From Promethearchaeota archaeon (GTDB lineage: Archaea; Asgardarchaeota; Lokiarchaeia; Sigynarchaeales; SOKP01), in assembly GCA_030668025.1 (NCBI GenBank), contig DAOUUT010000081.1, forward strand, positions 1 through 13,254: a stretch of 13,254 nucleotides of DNA, in the 5' to 3' direction. The notes beneath the pieces are model-generated. The model searched no databases, had not been told where the DNA came from, and was given only the letters and a program-made list of their open reading frames with translations. Position 1 is the stretch's first letter, and each line of letters opens with the position of its first letter. The position numbers and the translations under genes were made by a program. Below are positions 6,771-13,254 of the stretch, in pieces.

Positions 6771-7023
6771 TTCTAAGGTAATGGTCCAATCTTCGTCAAA
6801 TCCGATATTTTCTATTTTTCCTCCAATGTCTTCTGTTATTATCTTCTTGAGCTTAATCGAATCAATATCCGTAAAAAGTGAATAATTTGCGTTGCTTATA
6901 TCTTCAAATTCCTTTTCATGAGGGCCCCTTACTCCTGTAGCGTCAATTTGCCCTACAGTCCAAAATTTTGACCTAGTCGTCTTAAATCCACCTTTGAAAA
7001 AAGTTGCTCAAGTATTATTATAA

Positions 7024-8343
7024 TTACTTTTTTTTGAATTTTCCTATAAAAAAGCCTTTAGTTTGATGTATTGCGGGAAATAATCTTCCAGTACCGGAAA
7101 TTTGTTGATTTTTAACTTTATAGCTAGGAGAAAACCAATTTGGAAGTTTGATGGGTTTAACTTCGTCTAATATCTTTAAAACTTGCAATTCGCCTTCCTC
7201 AGGGTAAAGACTACAAGTAGAATAGACGAGAATGCCGGAAGGTTTTAACAATTTAAGAGCACTTTTAAGCAATTTCTCTTGGAGCACGATATTTTGAAGT
7301 AGAAATCCTTCATTCTGCCGCCATTTAAGTTCAGGGTTGGTAGAAAACGTACCGCTTCCAGTGCAAGGTGCGTCTAACAAAACTTTATCGAAAGTGTTAG
7401 TAAATCTAACCGGTAATTTAATACTGTCTGAATTTATCAAATGAGAATTTAAGACATTAAGATTTCTTGAAATTCGTCTCATTTCATTCAACCGGGAAGT
7501 GCTAAAATCGCTAGCTATAATTCTTGCTTGATTTTGAGATAATTGGGCAATGATACTTGTTTTGATCCCAGGCGCCGCGCACATATCGCACACTAGTTCG
7601 TTAGGATGAGGCTGTAATAAATGTACGACCGCAAAAGATGCCTTGTCTTGTATAACGAGTTTACCAGCTTTATACGATTTACTTAATATGATTTTCTTTT
7701 TTTCTTTTAAATTAGTATGGAACAATCTTGAAAAATGGATATCTTGTTTAATGCTAATATGTTGTTCTTCTAAATCTTTTAAAATAAGATCTGTTGAATT
7801 TTGATTTGGTTTCTCACTCCATAAATCGTTAGTTCTAAATGTAAATGTCTCGCTACCTTCTACATTTTTCAAAGGTTCGAAATTTTCTTTTATAGATTTA
7901 TTACCTATTATAGGTAATAGCTTATTAATTAAAAAAGACGGAATTGCTAGTTCCAAACTTAATCTTTCGATCTCGTTTTTTCCTTTTAAGGCTTGCTTCC
8001 ACGAAAAGAATTCAATTTTATTAAAAAGTTTTGATTGTTGTTTGGTTAGATTGAGCTCTTTTACAATTTTTAAAGTATTTTCCTTTTCCCATACAATTCG
8101 ATAGATAGCAATTAAATACTTAGCAATATCAGAACTACCAGAAACGAGATGTTTATTTGTAGAATTAAGCTTTCGCTTTAAAATATAATTTATTTTATTC
8201 CAATATCGAACAATTTCGTAATAATAATGAACAATCTGAGGATTTCTACGGTAACTCCCAGAAAGAGTACCCGGTTTTCTCTCAACAAATTTGGATAATA
8301 ATCTCACTAAATCATTTAATGTTTGCTGATTAATGATTAGCAC
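7024..8343 (-). CDS. RsmB/NSUN-type m5C RNA methyltransferase
   Basis: 439-residue S-adenosylmethionine-dependent RNA cytosine-5 methyltransferase of the RsmB/NOP2/NSUN family, starting with GTG at 8343-8341. SAM-binding motif I is CAAPGIKT (255-262). Motif IV DAPCTGSGTF (324-333) carries one active-site cysteine (C327), and motif VI YSTCSLYPEEGE (374-385) carries the catalytic cysteine (C377) that attacks the base. A late RLFPAIHQTKGFFIGKF motif is usual for the family end. The helical N-terminal part (about 1-145) resembles the NusB-like extension of RsmB, and a PUA-like or ferredoxin-like linker may fill 160-235. The target (rRNA or tRNA) cannot be told from sequence. PG-G-KT is changed to PG-I-KT, a mild deviation. 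It lies downstream of QueT, and the DUF3786-like gene follows closely. Confidence 0.88.
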   Translation of the reverse strand: MLIINQQTLNDLVRLLSKFVERKPGTLSGSYRRNPQIVHYYYEIVRYWNKINYILKRKLNSTNKHLVSGSSDIAKYLIAIYRIVWEKENTLKIVKELNLTKQQSKLFNKIEFFSWKQALKGKNEIERLSLELAIPSFLINKLLPIIGNKSIKENFEPLKNVEGSETFTFRTNDLWSEKPNQNSTDLILKDLEEQHISIKQDIHFSRLFHTNLKEKKKIILSKSYKAGKLVIQDKASFAVVHLLQPHPNELVCDMCAAPGIKTSIIAQLSQNQARIIASDFSTSRLNEMRRISRNLNVLNSHLINSDSIKLPVRFTNTFDKVLLDAPCTGSGTFSTNPELKWRQNEGFLLQNIVLQEKLLKSALKLLKPSGILVYSTCSLYPEEGELQVLKILDEVKPIKLPNWFSPSYKVKNQQISGTGRLFPAIHQTKGFFIGKFKKK

Positions 8344-8397
8344 ACTCTAATATAAGATTTAAATTTACAGCTTTATTGATCGCTATGAAAAGGAAAA

Positions 8398-8484
8398 TTA
8401 TCTAATAATTTTCTGTATTAATTCTTCTAACTCTTTTTCATTTATGTATTTTTTTTTTGTAATAATAGTATGTGTCGTATCCAT
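8398..8484 (-). CDS. possible 28-residue small protein
   Basis: Between QueT and the methyltransferase, an ATG at 8484-8482 opens a frame of 28 codons (MDTTHTIITKKKYINEKELE, then ELIQKIIR) ending in TAA at 8400-8398. It starts 20 bases after the QueT stop. The composition is charged and helical (EKELEELIQKIIR), which looks more protein-like than random AT-rich DNA would give, but there is no Shine-Dalgarno sequence and the length is too short to be sure. Confidence 0.25.
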   Translation of the reverse strand: MDTTHTIITKKKYINEKELEELIQKIIR

Positions 8485-8504
8485 AAGTGCTGGAGAAATT
8501 TAAT

Positions 8505-9056
8505 TTAAGAACTAACTTTTTTTTTTCTATTTATTTTATCATTTATATTTAATGCCCTTTTAATATTTTCAAATAATATAATCCCAATTGTAGTTAAAAT
8601 AACTTCAGGAATTAGAACTTGGATAAACATAAGCATTATCGGTAAAGATAGAACAAAATTCAAAACAAATGCAACATAAAGGGAAATAATAAGAGCATAC
8701 AAAATTCCTCCTAAAAATTTTAAAACTCCTTTATCCTTGAAATATATTATACAATAAAGTGCAGGAATATTTACAATACAGCTAATAAGATCAATTGGAC
8801 CTAATGGTGAAGATAAATTAACAAAAAAAACACCAATGATATTGCCAACTAAACCTTCAAATGGGAAAATAATACATATTCCAACAATTAATTCTGCAAT
8901 TCTAAATTGCAAACCTAAAAAACTAATCGCTTGAAATACATAACCTAAAGCAATATATAATGCTGCTGTAATAGCAATTAAAGCTATTTTCAAAGAAATG
9001 TTTTCTAAGTTATAATCTCTAAATATTTTTTCAGGTATATCATTTTCAATACTCAT
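8505..9056 (-). CDS. queT: QueT-family membrane transporter (ECF S component-like)
   Basis: 183-residue membrane protein with about five to six hydrophobic helices (roughly 22-45, 52-70, 71-85, 90-108, 113-138, 139-162). The region ISFLGLQFRIAELIVG, then FPFEGLVGNIIGVFFVNLSSPLGPIDL, matches the QueT family: a conserved RIAE in the second helix and a GPIDL turn. QueT proteins are substrate-binding components of energy-coupling-factor transporters for queuosine or its precursors. In archaea the related base modification is archaeosine, so the substrate here might be preQ0, queuine or another deazapurine; this is inference. The ATP-binding and T components are not in the window. A GAGG about 9 bases before the ATG (9073-9066 region, minus strand) is a good ribosome site. 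Confidence 0.75.
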   Translation of the reverse strand: MSIENDIPEKIFRDYNLENISLKIALIAITAALYIALGYVFQAISFLGLQFRIAELIVGICIIFPFEGLVGNIIGVFFVNLSSPLGPIDLISCIVNIPALYCIIYFKDKGVLKFLGGILYALIISLYVAFVLNFVLSLPIMLMFIQVLIPEVILTTIGIILFENIKRALNINDKINRKKKVSS

Positions 9057-9065
9057 TATTTTTAA

Positions 9066-9073
9066 CCTCTACG
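9066..9073 (-). promoter_or_regulatory. ribosome binding site for QueT
   Basis: The minus strand reads GAGGTTAA, with GAGG about 9 bases ahead of the ATG at 9056. This supports that start and suggests a leadered transcript, unlike most neighbours. The bases further upstream to 9235 are AT-rich, and I found no convincing preQ1-type riboswitch in them. Confidence 0.5.
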
Positions 9074-9235
9074 AGTACACATTCAAATAATTTTGTAGCT
9101 ATAATATTCAAATTATTCTAATAATAATAATCTACTGCTACGTTACTAAAAAGTTTTTTCAAATCAAATTTTAATTAAATTATAACTCCTATTTAGGATA
9201 CCTAATACAACATTAATTCATTTAATTTTATTAAA

Positions 9236-10441
9236 TCAAATCTGAATTAATTTGTAAATCGTAGAACCAATTTTATTTTGAAGAGATGCTTCAAATTGCC
9301 TAATTGGATTTAGCATCCCGAGCATAGCCTTAAATTTCTCAACCCCTTGTTCTAATGGTTTTGTCCATAGACCATCTTGTTTCAAAATTGGAAGTCCTGG
9401 AGCGTTAGTTTCTGCATCAAAACAAGCCTTATCTATAGCAACAGGGTCTGAAGAGCCAAAAATACCTAGATCCGGAACGACTGCCATTCCGGGATTAGGT
9501 ACACAATCACACATGAGAGGGATATCCAACGCAAAATTAATATAACGGATATTTTCAGCACCAAAAGAATTGATAACTGCTGTAGCACTGTCGATGAATC
9601 GATCTGTAAATTCATTAATTTCATTCCTTTTGGGTTTCTTAATTGCTCTTTTAATTGGACAACTCAGAAAACAAATAAAACACCCGTAACAAAGCTCAGC
9701 ATCTATTACAGCCTTCTCATCTTCGATTTTGATTGCTTTTACTGGACAGGAACTAATGCATTCTTGCTTACATTGAGAAATGTCGCATTTTCTTTCATTT
9801 ATTTTTAACATCTCATCCGCGTGGGCTAAATGCTTATTATGTTTTGTTACACATCCAATTCCAAGTTGTTTTAGTGCGCCTCCAAATCCTGCTTGAGGAT
9901 GTCCTTTAAAATGAGAAATAACTAGAAGCTTATCATAATTATACAGATCTTTCGCTACTGAAACGCTTTTTAATGTTATTCCGTTAATTTCTATAATTTT
10001 TCTTTCGATTCCTTGTTCCCCATCAATAAATTTGAGTGGTGCACCAACTATGGTTTCATCATAACCATGTAATTTAGCAATTGCTTGGTGCTCTGAAGCA
10101 TTTTTTCTATGACCTATACAAATCGAGTAATCATCGTGAATTTCAATCTTTTCAAGATGATTCCCACCCCCTTGAGTTTCAATTAAGGTTGGAATTGCTC
10201 CTAAAAATTTAACGGCTTTGACTACTTCATGTACATAATCGTGCCGTAAATAATGGGTGTTCAGAGCCTCCCCTACGTGGACTTTAATCGCAACTTTATC
10301 ACCCGATTTAATATTATCTAAAATTTTATCCAAAATAAGTCGAGTTTTTACTAATTTGTTTGTTATCATATTCTTTGAAGAATTATGTAAAGCCGCTATT
10401 TCATTGGGATGTGCCCAATATACTATTGATTCATTTGACAT
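9236..10441 (-). CDS. DUF362 domain protein with two ferredoxin-type 4Fe-4S clusters
   Basis: 401-residue iron-sulfur protein, ATG at 10441-10439. The DUF362 part covers about 45-215 (VAIKVHVGE, FLGAIPTLIET, VISHFKGHPQAGFGGALKQLGIG, a region rich in His and Gly) and resumes after the cluster domain with MCDCVPNPGM (310-319) and DLGIFGSSDPVAIDKAC (324-340). A ferredoxin insert at about 217-265 binds two clusters: C219, C224, C228, C232 followed by proline, and C251, C254, C257, C261 followed by proline. The first cluster has a four-residue gap after its first cysteine instead of the usual two. Related proteins are annotated only as iron-sulfur centre proteins; the reaction is unknown. It is probably a cytosolic electron-transfer protein, and it is divergent from the amidohydrolase gene. 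Confidence 0.85.
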   Translation of the reverse strand: MSNESIVYWAHPNEIAALHNSSKNMITNKLVKTRLILDKILDNIKSGDKVAIKVHVGEALNTHYLRHDYVHEVVKAVKFLGAIPTLIETQGGGNHLEKIEIHDDYSICIGHRKNASEHQAIAKLHGYDETIVGAPLKFIDGEQGIERKIIEINGITLKSVSVAKDLYNYDKLLVISHFKGHPQAGFGGALKQLGIGCVTKHNKHLAHADEMLKINERKCDISQCKQECISSCPVKAIKIEDEKAVIDAELCYGCFICFLSCPIKRAIKKPKRNEINEFTDRFIDSATAVINSFGAENIRYINFALDIPLMCDCVPNPGMAVVPDLGIFGSSDPVAIDKACFDAETNAPGLPILKQDGLWTKPLEQGVEKFKAMLGMLNPIRQFEASLQNKIGSTIYKLIQI

Positions 10442-10481
10442 GATATTTTACTTTTTTAAATAATTTGTAATAAGATTATCT

Positions 10482-10500
10482 ATCTCTAATTTATAGAGAT
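10482..10500. promoter_or_regulatory. 7-bp dyad in divergent promoter region
   Basis: ATCTCTA (10482-10488) and TAGAGAT (10494-10500) form a perfect inverted repeat around ATTTA, between the divergent DUF362 and amidohydrolase genes. It could be an operator for either gene or for both. The rest of 10442-10609 is AT-rich without clear structure. Confidence 0.35.
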
Positions 10501-10578
10501 CTTCTTGATAATATTTAAAATTATTTTTATATTATGTTAAACGAACAATTTTAATCTATTAAAAATTAAATCATTACA

Positions 10579-10586
10579 TTTTAAAA
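10579..10586 (+). promoter_or_regulatory. TATA-like box for the amidohydrolase gene
   Basis: TTTTAAAA is centred about 27 bases before the ATG at 10610, and there is no Shine-Dalgarno sequence before that ATG, which fits a leaderless archaeal mRNA. Confidence 0.4.
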
Positions 10587-10609
10587 GCAATAAAAATTGG
10601 CAATAAATT

Positions 10610-12337
10610 ATGAACGAGAATGAAGGATCGTCTAGTTTTTTAAACAATTGTATAGTATTTCTACTCTTTTTAACAATTCTAATTTCTTTATTTGCGTGGA
10701 TGACATACGGCACATTGGAAGGAATGTTAGGAGCTCTTGCACATACGATTGTTGGATTACTTAATATTTTCCCGTGGGTTATACCTTTTATAGGAATTCC
10801 ATTAGGGATTTTAGATGTTCTTGGAATTTACGGTGTTGGGATGTACAACTTAACATTGAGTCTTGCTCGTTTGGATTCTAGTTGGATGCCGGTAGTGTGG
10901 TACTGGACAATGGCTATTATTGGAAGTGTTATTGATATTATTTTAGCACTTTTCACAATAGGCTGGATAAAAAGATTAAAATATAGAAAAAAAGAACCTA
11001 AAGCAAATTTAGCACTTATTAATTGTAATATAATTGACGGTAATCTTAAGAGTTCGGTTATTAATAAAGGAGTAATATTAATTAAAAATATTGTGGAAGA
11101 TGGGGAAACGCCCGGTTTAATTGTCGGAGTAGGAAAAGAAGAAGATATCAAAATTCCAGAAAATTACAAAAAAATAGACTTAAAAGGAGAATATGTTCTA
11201 CCAGGTTTGATTAACGCTCATTGTCATTTAACGGGCAGCGGAAAACCAATGAAATTTGTGAATTTAAGCGATAAAACACTGGAAAAATTAACCAAATTAC
11301 TTAAAACGCCCTTAGGCAAAAAAATGCTTAGTAATATGATGAAAAATAATGCTAGCAATGCTTTAAATGCGGGCGTGACGACTTTGAGAACTATGGGCGA
11401 TCCTTTCTACTTAGATCTCAAACTTAGGGACCAAATTAAAAGAGGAAAGTTAATCGGACCTAGATTAGTTTGTGCTGGAATGGGTATCTGTATAACTGGT
11501 GGTCACGGTGGAATGATGTCGTATGCTGCGGATTCTCCAACAGAAGTAAAAAAAGCGATAAGAAAAAATCTAAGAAAGGAAGTAGATTTTATAAAAATCC
11601 TATCGACTGGAGGCGTTATGAGTTCGCGAAAAGTCGGCGAAGCTGGACGACCTCAAATGACCATAGAAGAGATCGAGACTGCGTGTTTTGAGGCTCATCG
11701 TGGGGGAATATTAGTTGCCACTCATTGCGAATCGACTCACGGTATTAAGGAAGCACTCTTGGGAGGTGTTGATAGCATTGAACATGGTGCTAAAATAACT
11801 GATGATTTAGTATTATTATTTAAAAATAATCCTAAATCACTTCGAGGATTTACTACTTTGACTTCCACTATTTCTGCAGGCATGGGTATGGCAGTAATTT
11901 CTAAAGAAGAGACGAAAATAACGGATGTAAAAAAAGAAAATGCAATTTTGATTGAAGTAGGAATGATCAATGGATTACAGAAGGCGTACAAAGAAGGAAT
12001 AATACTGACGGTTGGTACCGATGCGGCAGTCCCTTACTCCACGCATTATAATGTTTGGAAAGAATTAAAGAATTTCTTGAAATACACAGATATGACCGCA
12101 CAAGAAGCTCTTCATTTCGCTACTAAAGGCAATGCTGATAATATTGGTATTGGTGAAATAACCGGGAGTATTGAAGTTGGAAAGTCAGCAGATATTCAAG
12201 TCGTTCCAGGAAATCCTCTAGAGAATATCGAACACTTAGGGCAAGTATCTATGGTAATGATAAAAGGATATTTAATTAAGAATCCCAAAGTTAAAAAAGT
12301 TAAGAACTTAAAAGAATTCGAACCAATAGAGCTTTAA
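10610..12337 (+). CDS. membrane-anchored amidohydrolase (imidazolonepropionase/prolidase-like)
   Basis: 575-residue protein: an N-terminal membrane domain (about 13-120, three to four hydrophobic segments, ending in the basic KRLKYRKK) is joined to a complete amidohydrolase-superfamily domain (about 131-575). Metal ligands are all present: H204-x-H206 in NAHCHL, a lysine in DFIKILSTGG (K329, the carboxylated-lysine position), H372 in VATHCES, H392 in SIEHGAK and D471 in VGTDAAVP. TGGHGGM (296-302) and the GEITGSIEVGKSADIQVV end are typical of the Xaa-Pro dipeptidase/imidazolonepropionase-like group. It should hydrolyse an amide or peptide-like bond; the substrate cannot be named. The basic residues after the last membrane segment suggest that the catalytic domain faces the cytoplasm. 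The added membrane domain is not usual for the family. Confidence 0.88.
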   Translation: MNENEGSSSFLNNCIVFLLFLTILISLFAWMTYGTLEGMLGALAHTIVGLLNIFPWVIPFIGIPLGILDVLGIYGVGMYNLTLSLARLDSSWMPVVWYWTMAIIGSVIDIILALFTIGWIKRLKYRKKEPKANLALINCNIIDGNLKSSVINKGVILIKNIVEDGETPGLIVGVGKEEDIKIPENYKKIDLKGEYVLPGLINAHCHLTGSGKPMKFVNLSDKTLEKLTKLLKTPLGKKMLSNMMKNNASNALNAGVTTLRTMGDPFYLDLKLRDQIKRGKLIGPRLVCAGMGICITGGHGGMMSYAADSPTEVKKAIRKNLRKEVDFIKILSTGGVMSSRKVGEAGRPQMTIEEIETACFEAHRGGILVATHCESTHGIKEALLGGVDSIEHGAKITDDLVLLFKNNPKSLRGFTTLTSTISAGMGMAVISKEETKITDVKKENAILIEVGMINGLQKAYKEGIILTVGTDAAVPYSTHYNVWKELKNFLKYTDMTAQEALHFATKGNADNIGIGEITGSIEVGKSADIQVVPGNPLENIEHLGQVSMVMIKGYLIKNPKVKKVKNLKEFEPIEL

Positions 12338-12390
12338 TTTTTTTCTTTATTTTAATTTTATCTAATTTCTTTTTAGTAGATATTTAATAA
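12338..12390. terminator. T-rich gap between convergent genes
   Basis: The gap starts with seven T (12338-12344) directly after the amidohydrolase stop, followed by more T-rich sequence, so termination of the plus-strand transcript is likely here. No clear hairpin was found. The nitronate monooxygenase-like gene ends at the far side. Confidence 0.4.
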
Positions 12391-13248
12391 TTAACTAGAT
12401 GAAATATTTAACTGATTTTCTTTAAATCCCCACGATTTTAAAATCTCTCCTGCCTCTTCCATAATATTTTCGATGAAATCGCTTAGGGAAACGTTTTCTT
12501 TTTGATACGCTATAGCTGTTGATAATACTCTAGTTGCTTTTAAATCTCGATGATACAGTTTTTTATGATAATCTTCGGAAAGTAAATCCATTTCTAACCA
12601 TTTCTTTTTCATCTCTTTGGGTACGGAACTTTCAGCTGTCGTAAGAATTGCTGAACCAAGGCAAACACCCTCTGCTCCCATTGCAAGTGCCCCTAAAAAA
12701 CCACGCGCGTCTCCAATTCCACCTGCGGCAATGATGGGACTTTTCAATAACCGTTTTGCCATGGTTATATTTACTAAAGTTGTGTGTTGATAAGGGTTTT
12801 TAAAACCTGAAGCTTCCATTCCAATCAAAGTAATAGCGTCAGCTCCCGCTCTTTCAGCTGAAATAGCATGTCTAATTAAAGCGCTTTTGTGAAACCAATA
12901 ACAACCTGCATCGTGGATTCTTTCTCCTAAATGAGTAGCTTGATAAGCGGAAGTTGTAAAGATTTTCACGCCTTCATTAATAGCTATTTCTAAATACTTT
13001 AAATAGTCATCTTTTGATACCTTAACATTAAGTGCTCTCACACCTGGAGGTAAGACAGTTAAATTAACACCAAAAGGCTTGTCGGTCATTTCTTTCATTT
13101 TATGTAATTCGGATCTAAAATCACCGATCTGGTAATTCAAGGCAGTAATAATCCCCAATCCACCAGCATTTGAGAATAATGCAGCAAATTCAGTTTTACC
13201 ATACCCGGCAAAAGCTGCCATAATTAAAGGGTACTTAGTACCCGTCAT
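12391..13248 (-). CDS. nitronate monooxygenase-like FMN protein, possibly cut at 5' end
   Basis: 285 residues from the ATG at 13248; the frame stays open to the window edge (the two codons before it read N and K), so the true start may lie outside. The fold is the FMN-binding TIM barrel of the nitronate monooxygenase/2-nitropropane dioxygenase family: GTKYPLIMAAFAG, then SNAGGLGIITALN, then KPFGVNLTV, a GADAITLIGMEASGF block (135-149) and an FMN phosphate loop AAGGIGDARGFLGALAMGAEGVCLGS. In class I enzymes the catalytic histidine sits in EAGGH; here the motif is EASGF, so that histidine is absent, and the chemistry may differ from oxidation of nitronates. With the missing N-terminus the length is slightly below the usual 310 to 350. 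It converges with the amidohydrolase. Confidence 0.75.
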   Translation of the reverse strand: MTGTKYPLIMAAFAGYGKTEFAALFSNAGGLGIITALNYQIGDFRSELHKMKEMTDKPFGVNLTVLPPGVRALNVKVSKDDYLKYLEIAINEGVKIFTTSAYQATHLGERIHDAGCYWFHKSALIRHAISAERAGADAITLIGMEASGFKNPYQHTTLVNITMAKRLLKSPIIAAGGIGDARGFLGALAMGAEGVCLGSAILTTAESSVPKEMKKKWLEMDLLSEDYHKKLYHRDLKATRVLSTAIAYQKENVSLSDFIENIMEEAGEILKSWGFKENQLNISSS

Positions 13249-13254
13249 TTTATT

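Noticed and set aside
9057..9235. preQ1-type riboswitch upstream of QueT
   Set aside because: I found no hairpin and A-rich tail pattern of that class, and such riboswitches are bacterial; the stretch is just AT-rich with a promoter and a ribosome site.
11470..11691. Plus-strand frame of 73 codons inside the amidohydrolase gene
   Set aside because: The main frame holds all catalytic motifs across this stretch; the second frame (rich in W, R and K) is a shadow.
1..13254. tRNA, rRNA genes or CRISPR array
   Set aside because: No tRNA-like T-arm/acceptor pattern, rRNA-like stretch or regularly spaced repeats were seen by reading both strands.

Overview
The window is AT-rich DNA from an archaeon, most likely a member of the Asgard group (Lokiarchaeia-like). 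The archaeal signs are a DUF2070 membrane protein, an RsmB/NOP-type RNA methyltransferase, a DUF362 iron-sulfur protein, and TATA-like boxes about 26 to 28 bases upstream of several start codons that have little or no Shine-Dalgarno sequence. The Asgard sign is a small Arf/Rag-like GTPase overlapping a longin-like domain protein. The assignment is inferred from gene content only; no 16S or other marker gene is present.

Left part (1-4066): a multi-pass membrane protein runs off the left edge on the minus strand (1-788) and is divergent from the DUF2070 gene (953-2866). After a strong hairpin and T-run come the GTPase (2983-3519) and a gene overlapping it by 11 bases that encodes a longin-like domain joined to a winged helix-turn-helix (3509-4066, TTG start). 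This pair looks like a GTPase-controlled regulatory module and is the most eukaryote-like feature of the window.

Centre (4067-6170): a minus-strand 499-residue protein with a GIY-YIG nuclease domain and several helix-turn-helix segments looks like a free-standing homing-type endonuclease. On its far side, at about 6032-6155, lies a decayed copy of the 3' end of a longin-winged-helix gene. The nuclease gene therefore sits between an intact regulator and a broken paralogue of it.

Right-centre (6171-10441): a minus-strand series, read from right to left: DUF362/ferredoxin protein, QueT-like vitamin/base transporter, a possible 28-residue small protein, an m5C RNA methyltransferase of the RsmB/NSUN type, and a protein made of two tandem copies of an unassigned, DUF3786-like domain. 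The coding frame of the last one continues upstream of its first ATG without any normal start codon. QueT and the methyltransferase may both serve RNA modification.

Right end (10610-13254): a metal-dependent amidohydrolase with an added N-terminal membrane domain (plus strand) converges with an FMN-dependent nitronate monooxygenase-like protein (minus strand) that lacks the usual catalytic histidine and may be cut off by the window edge.
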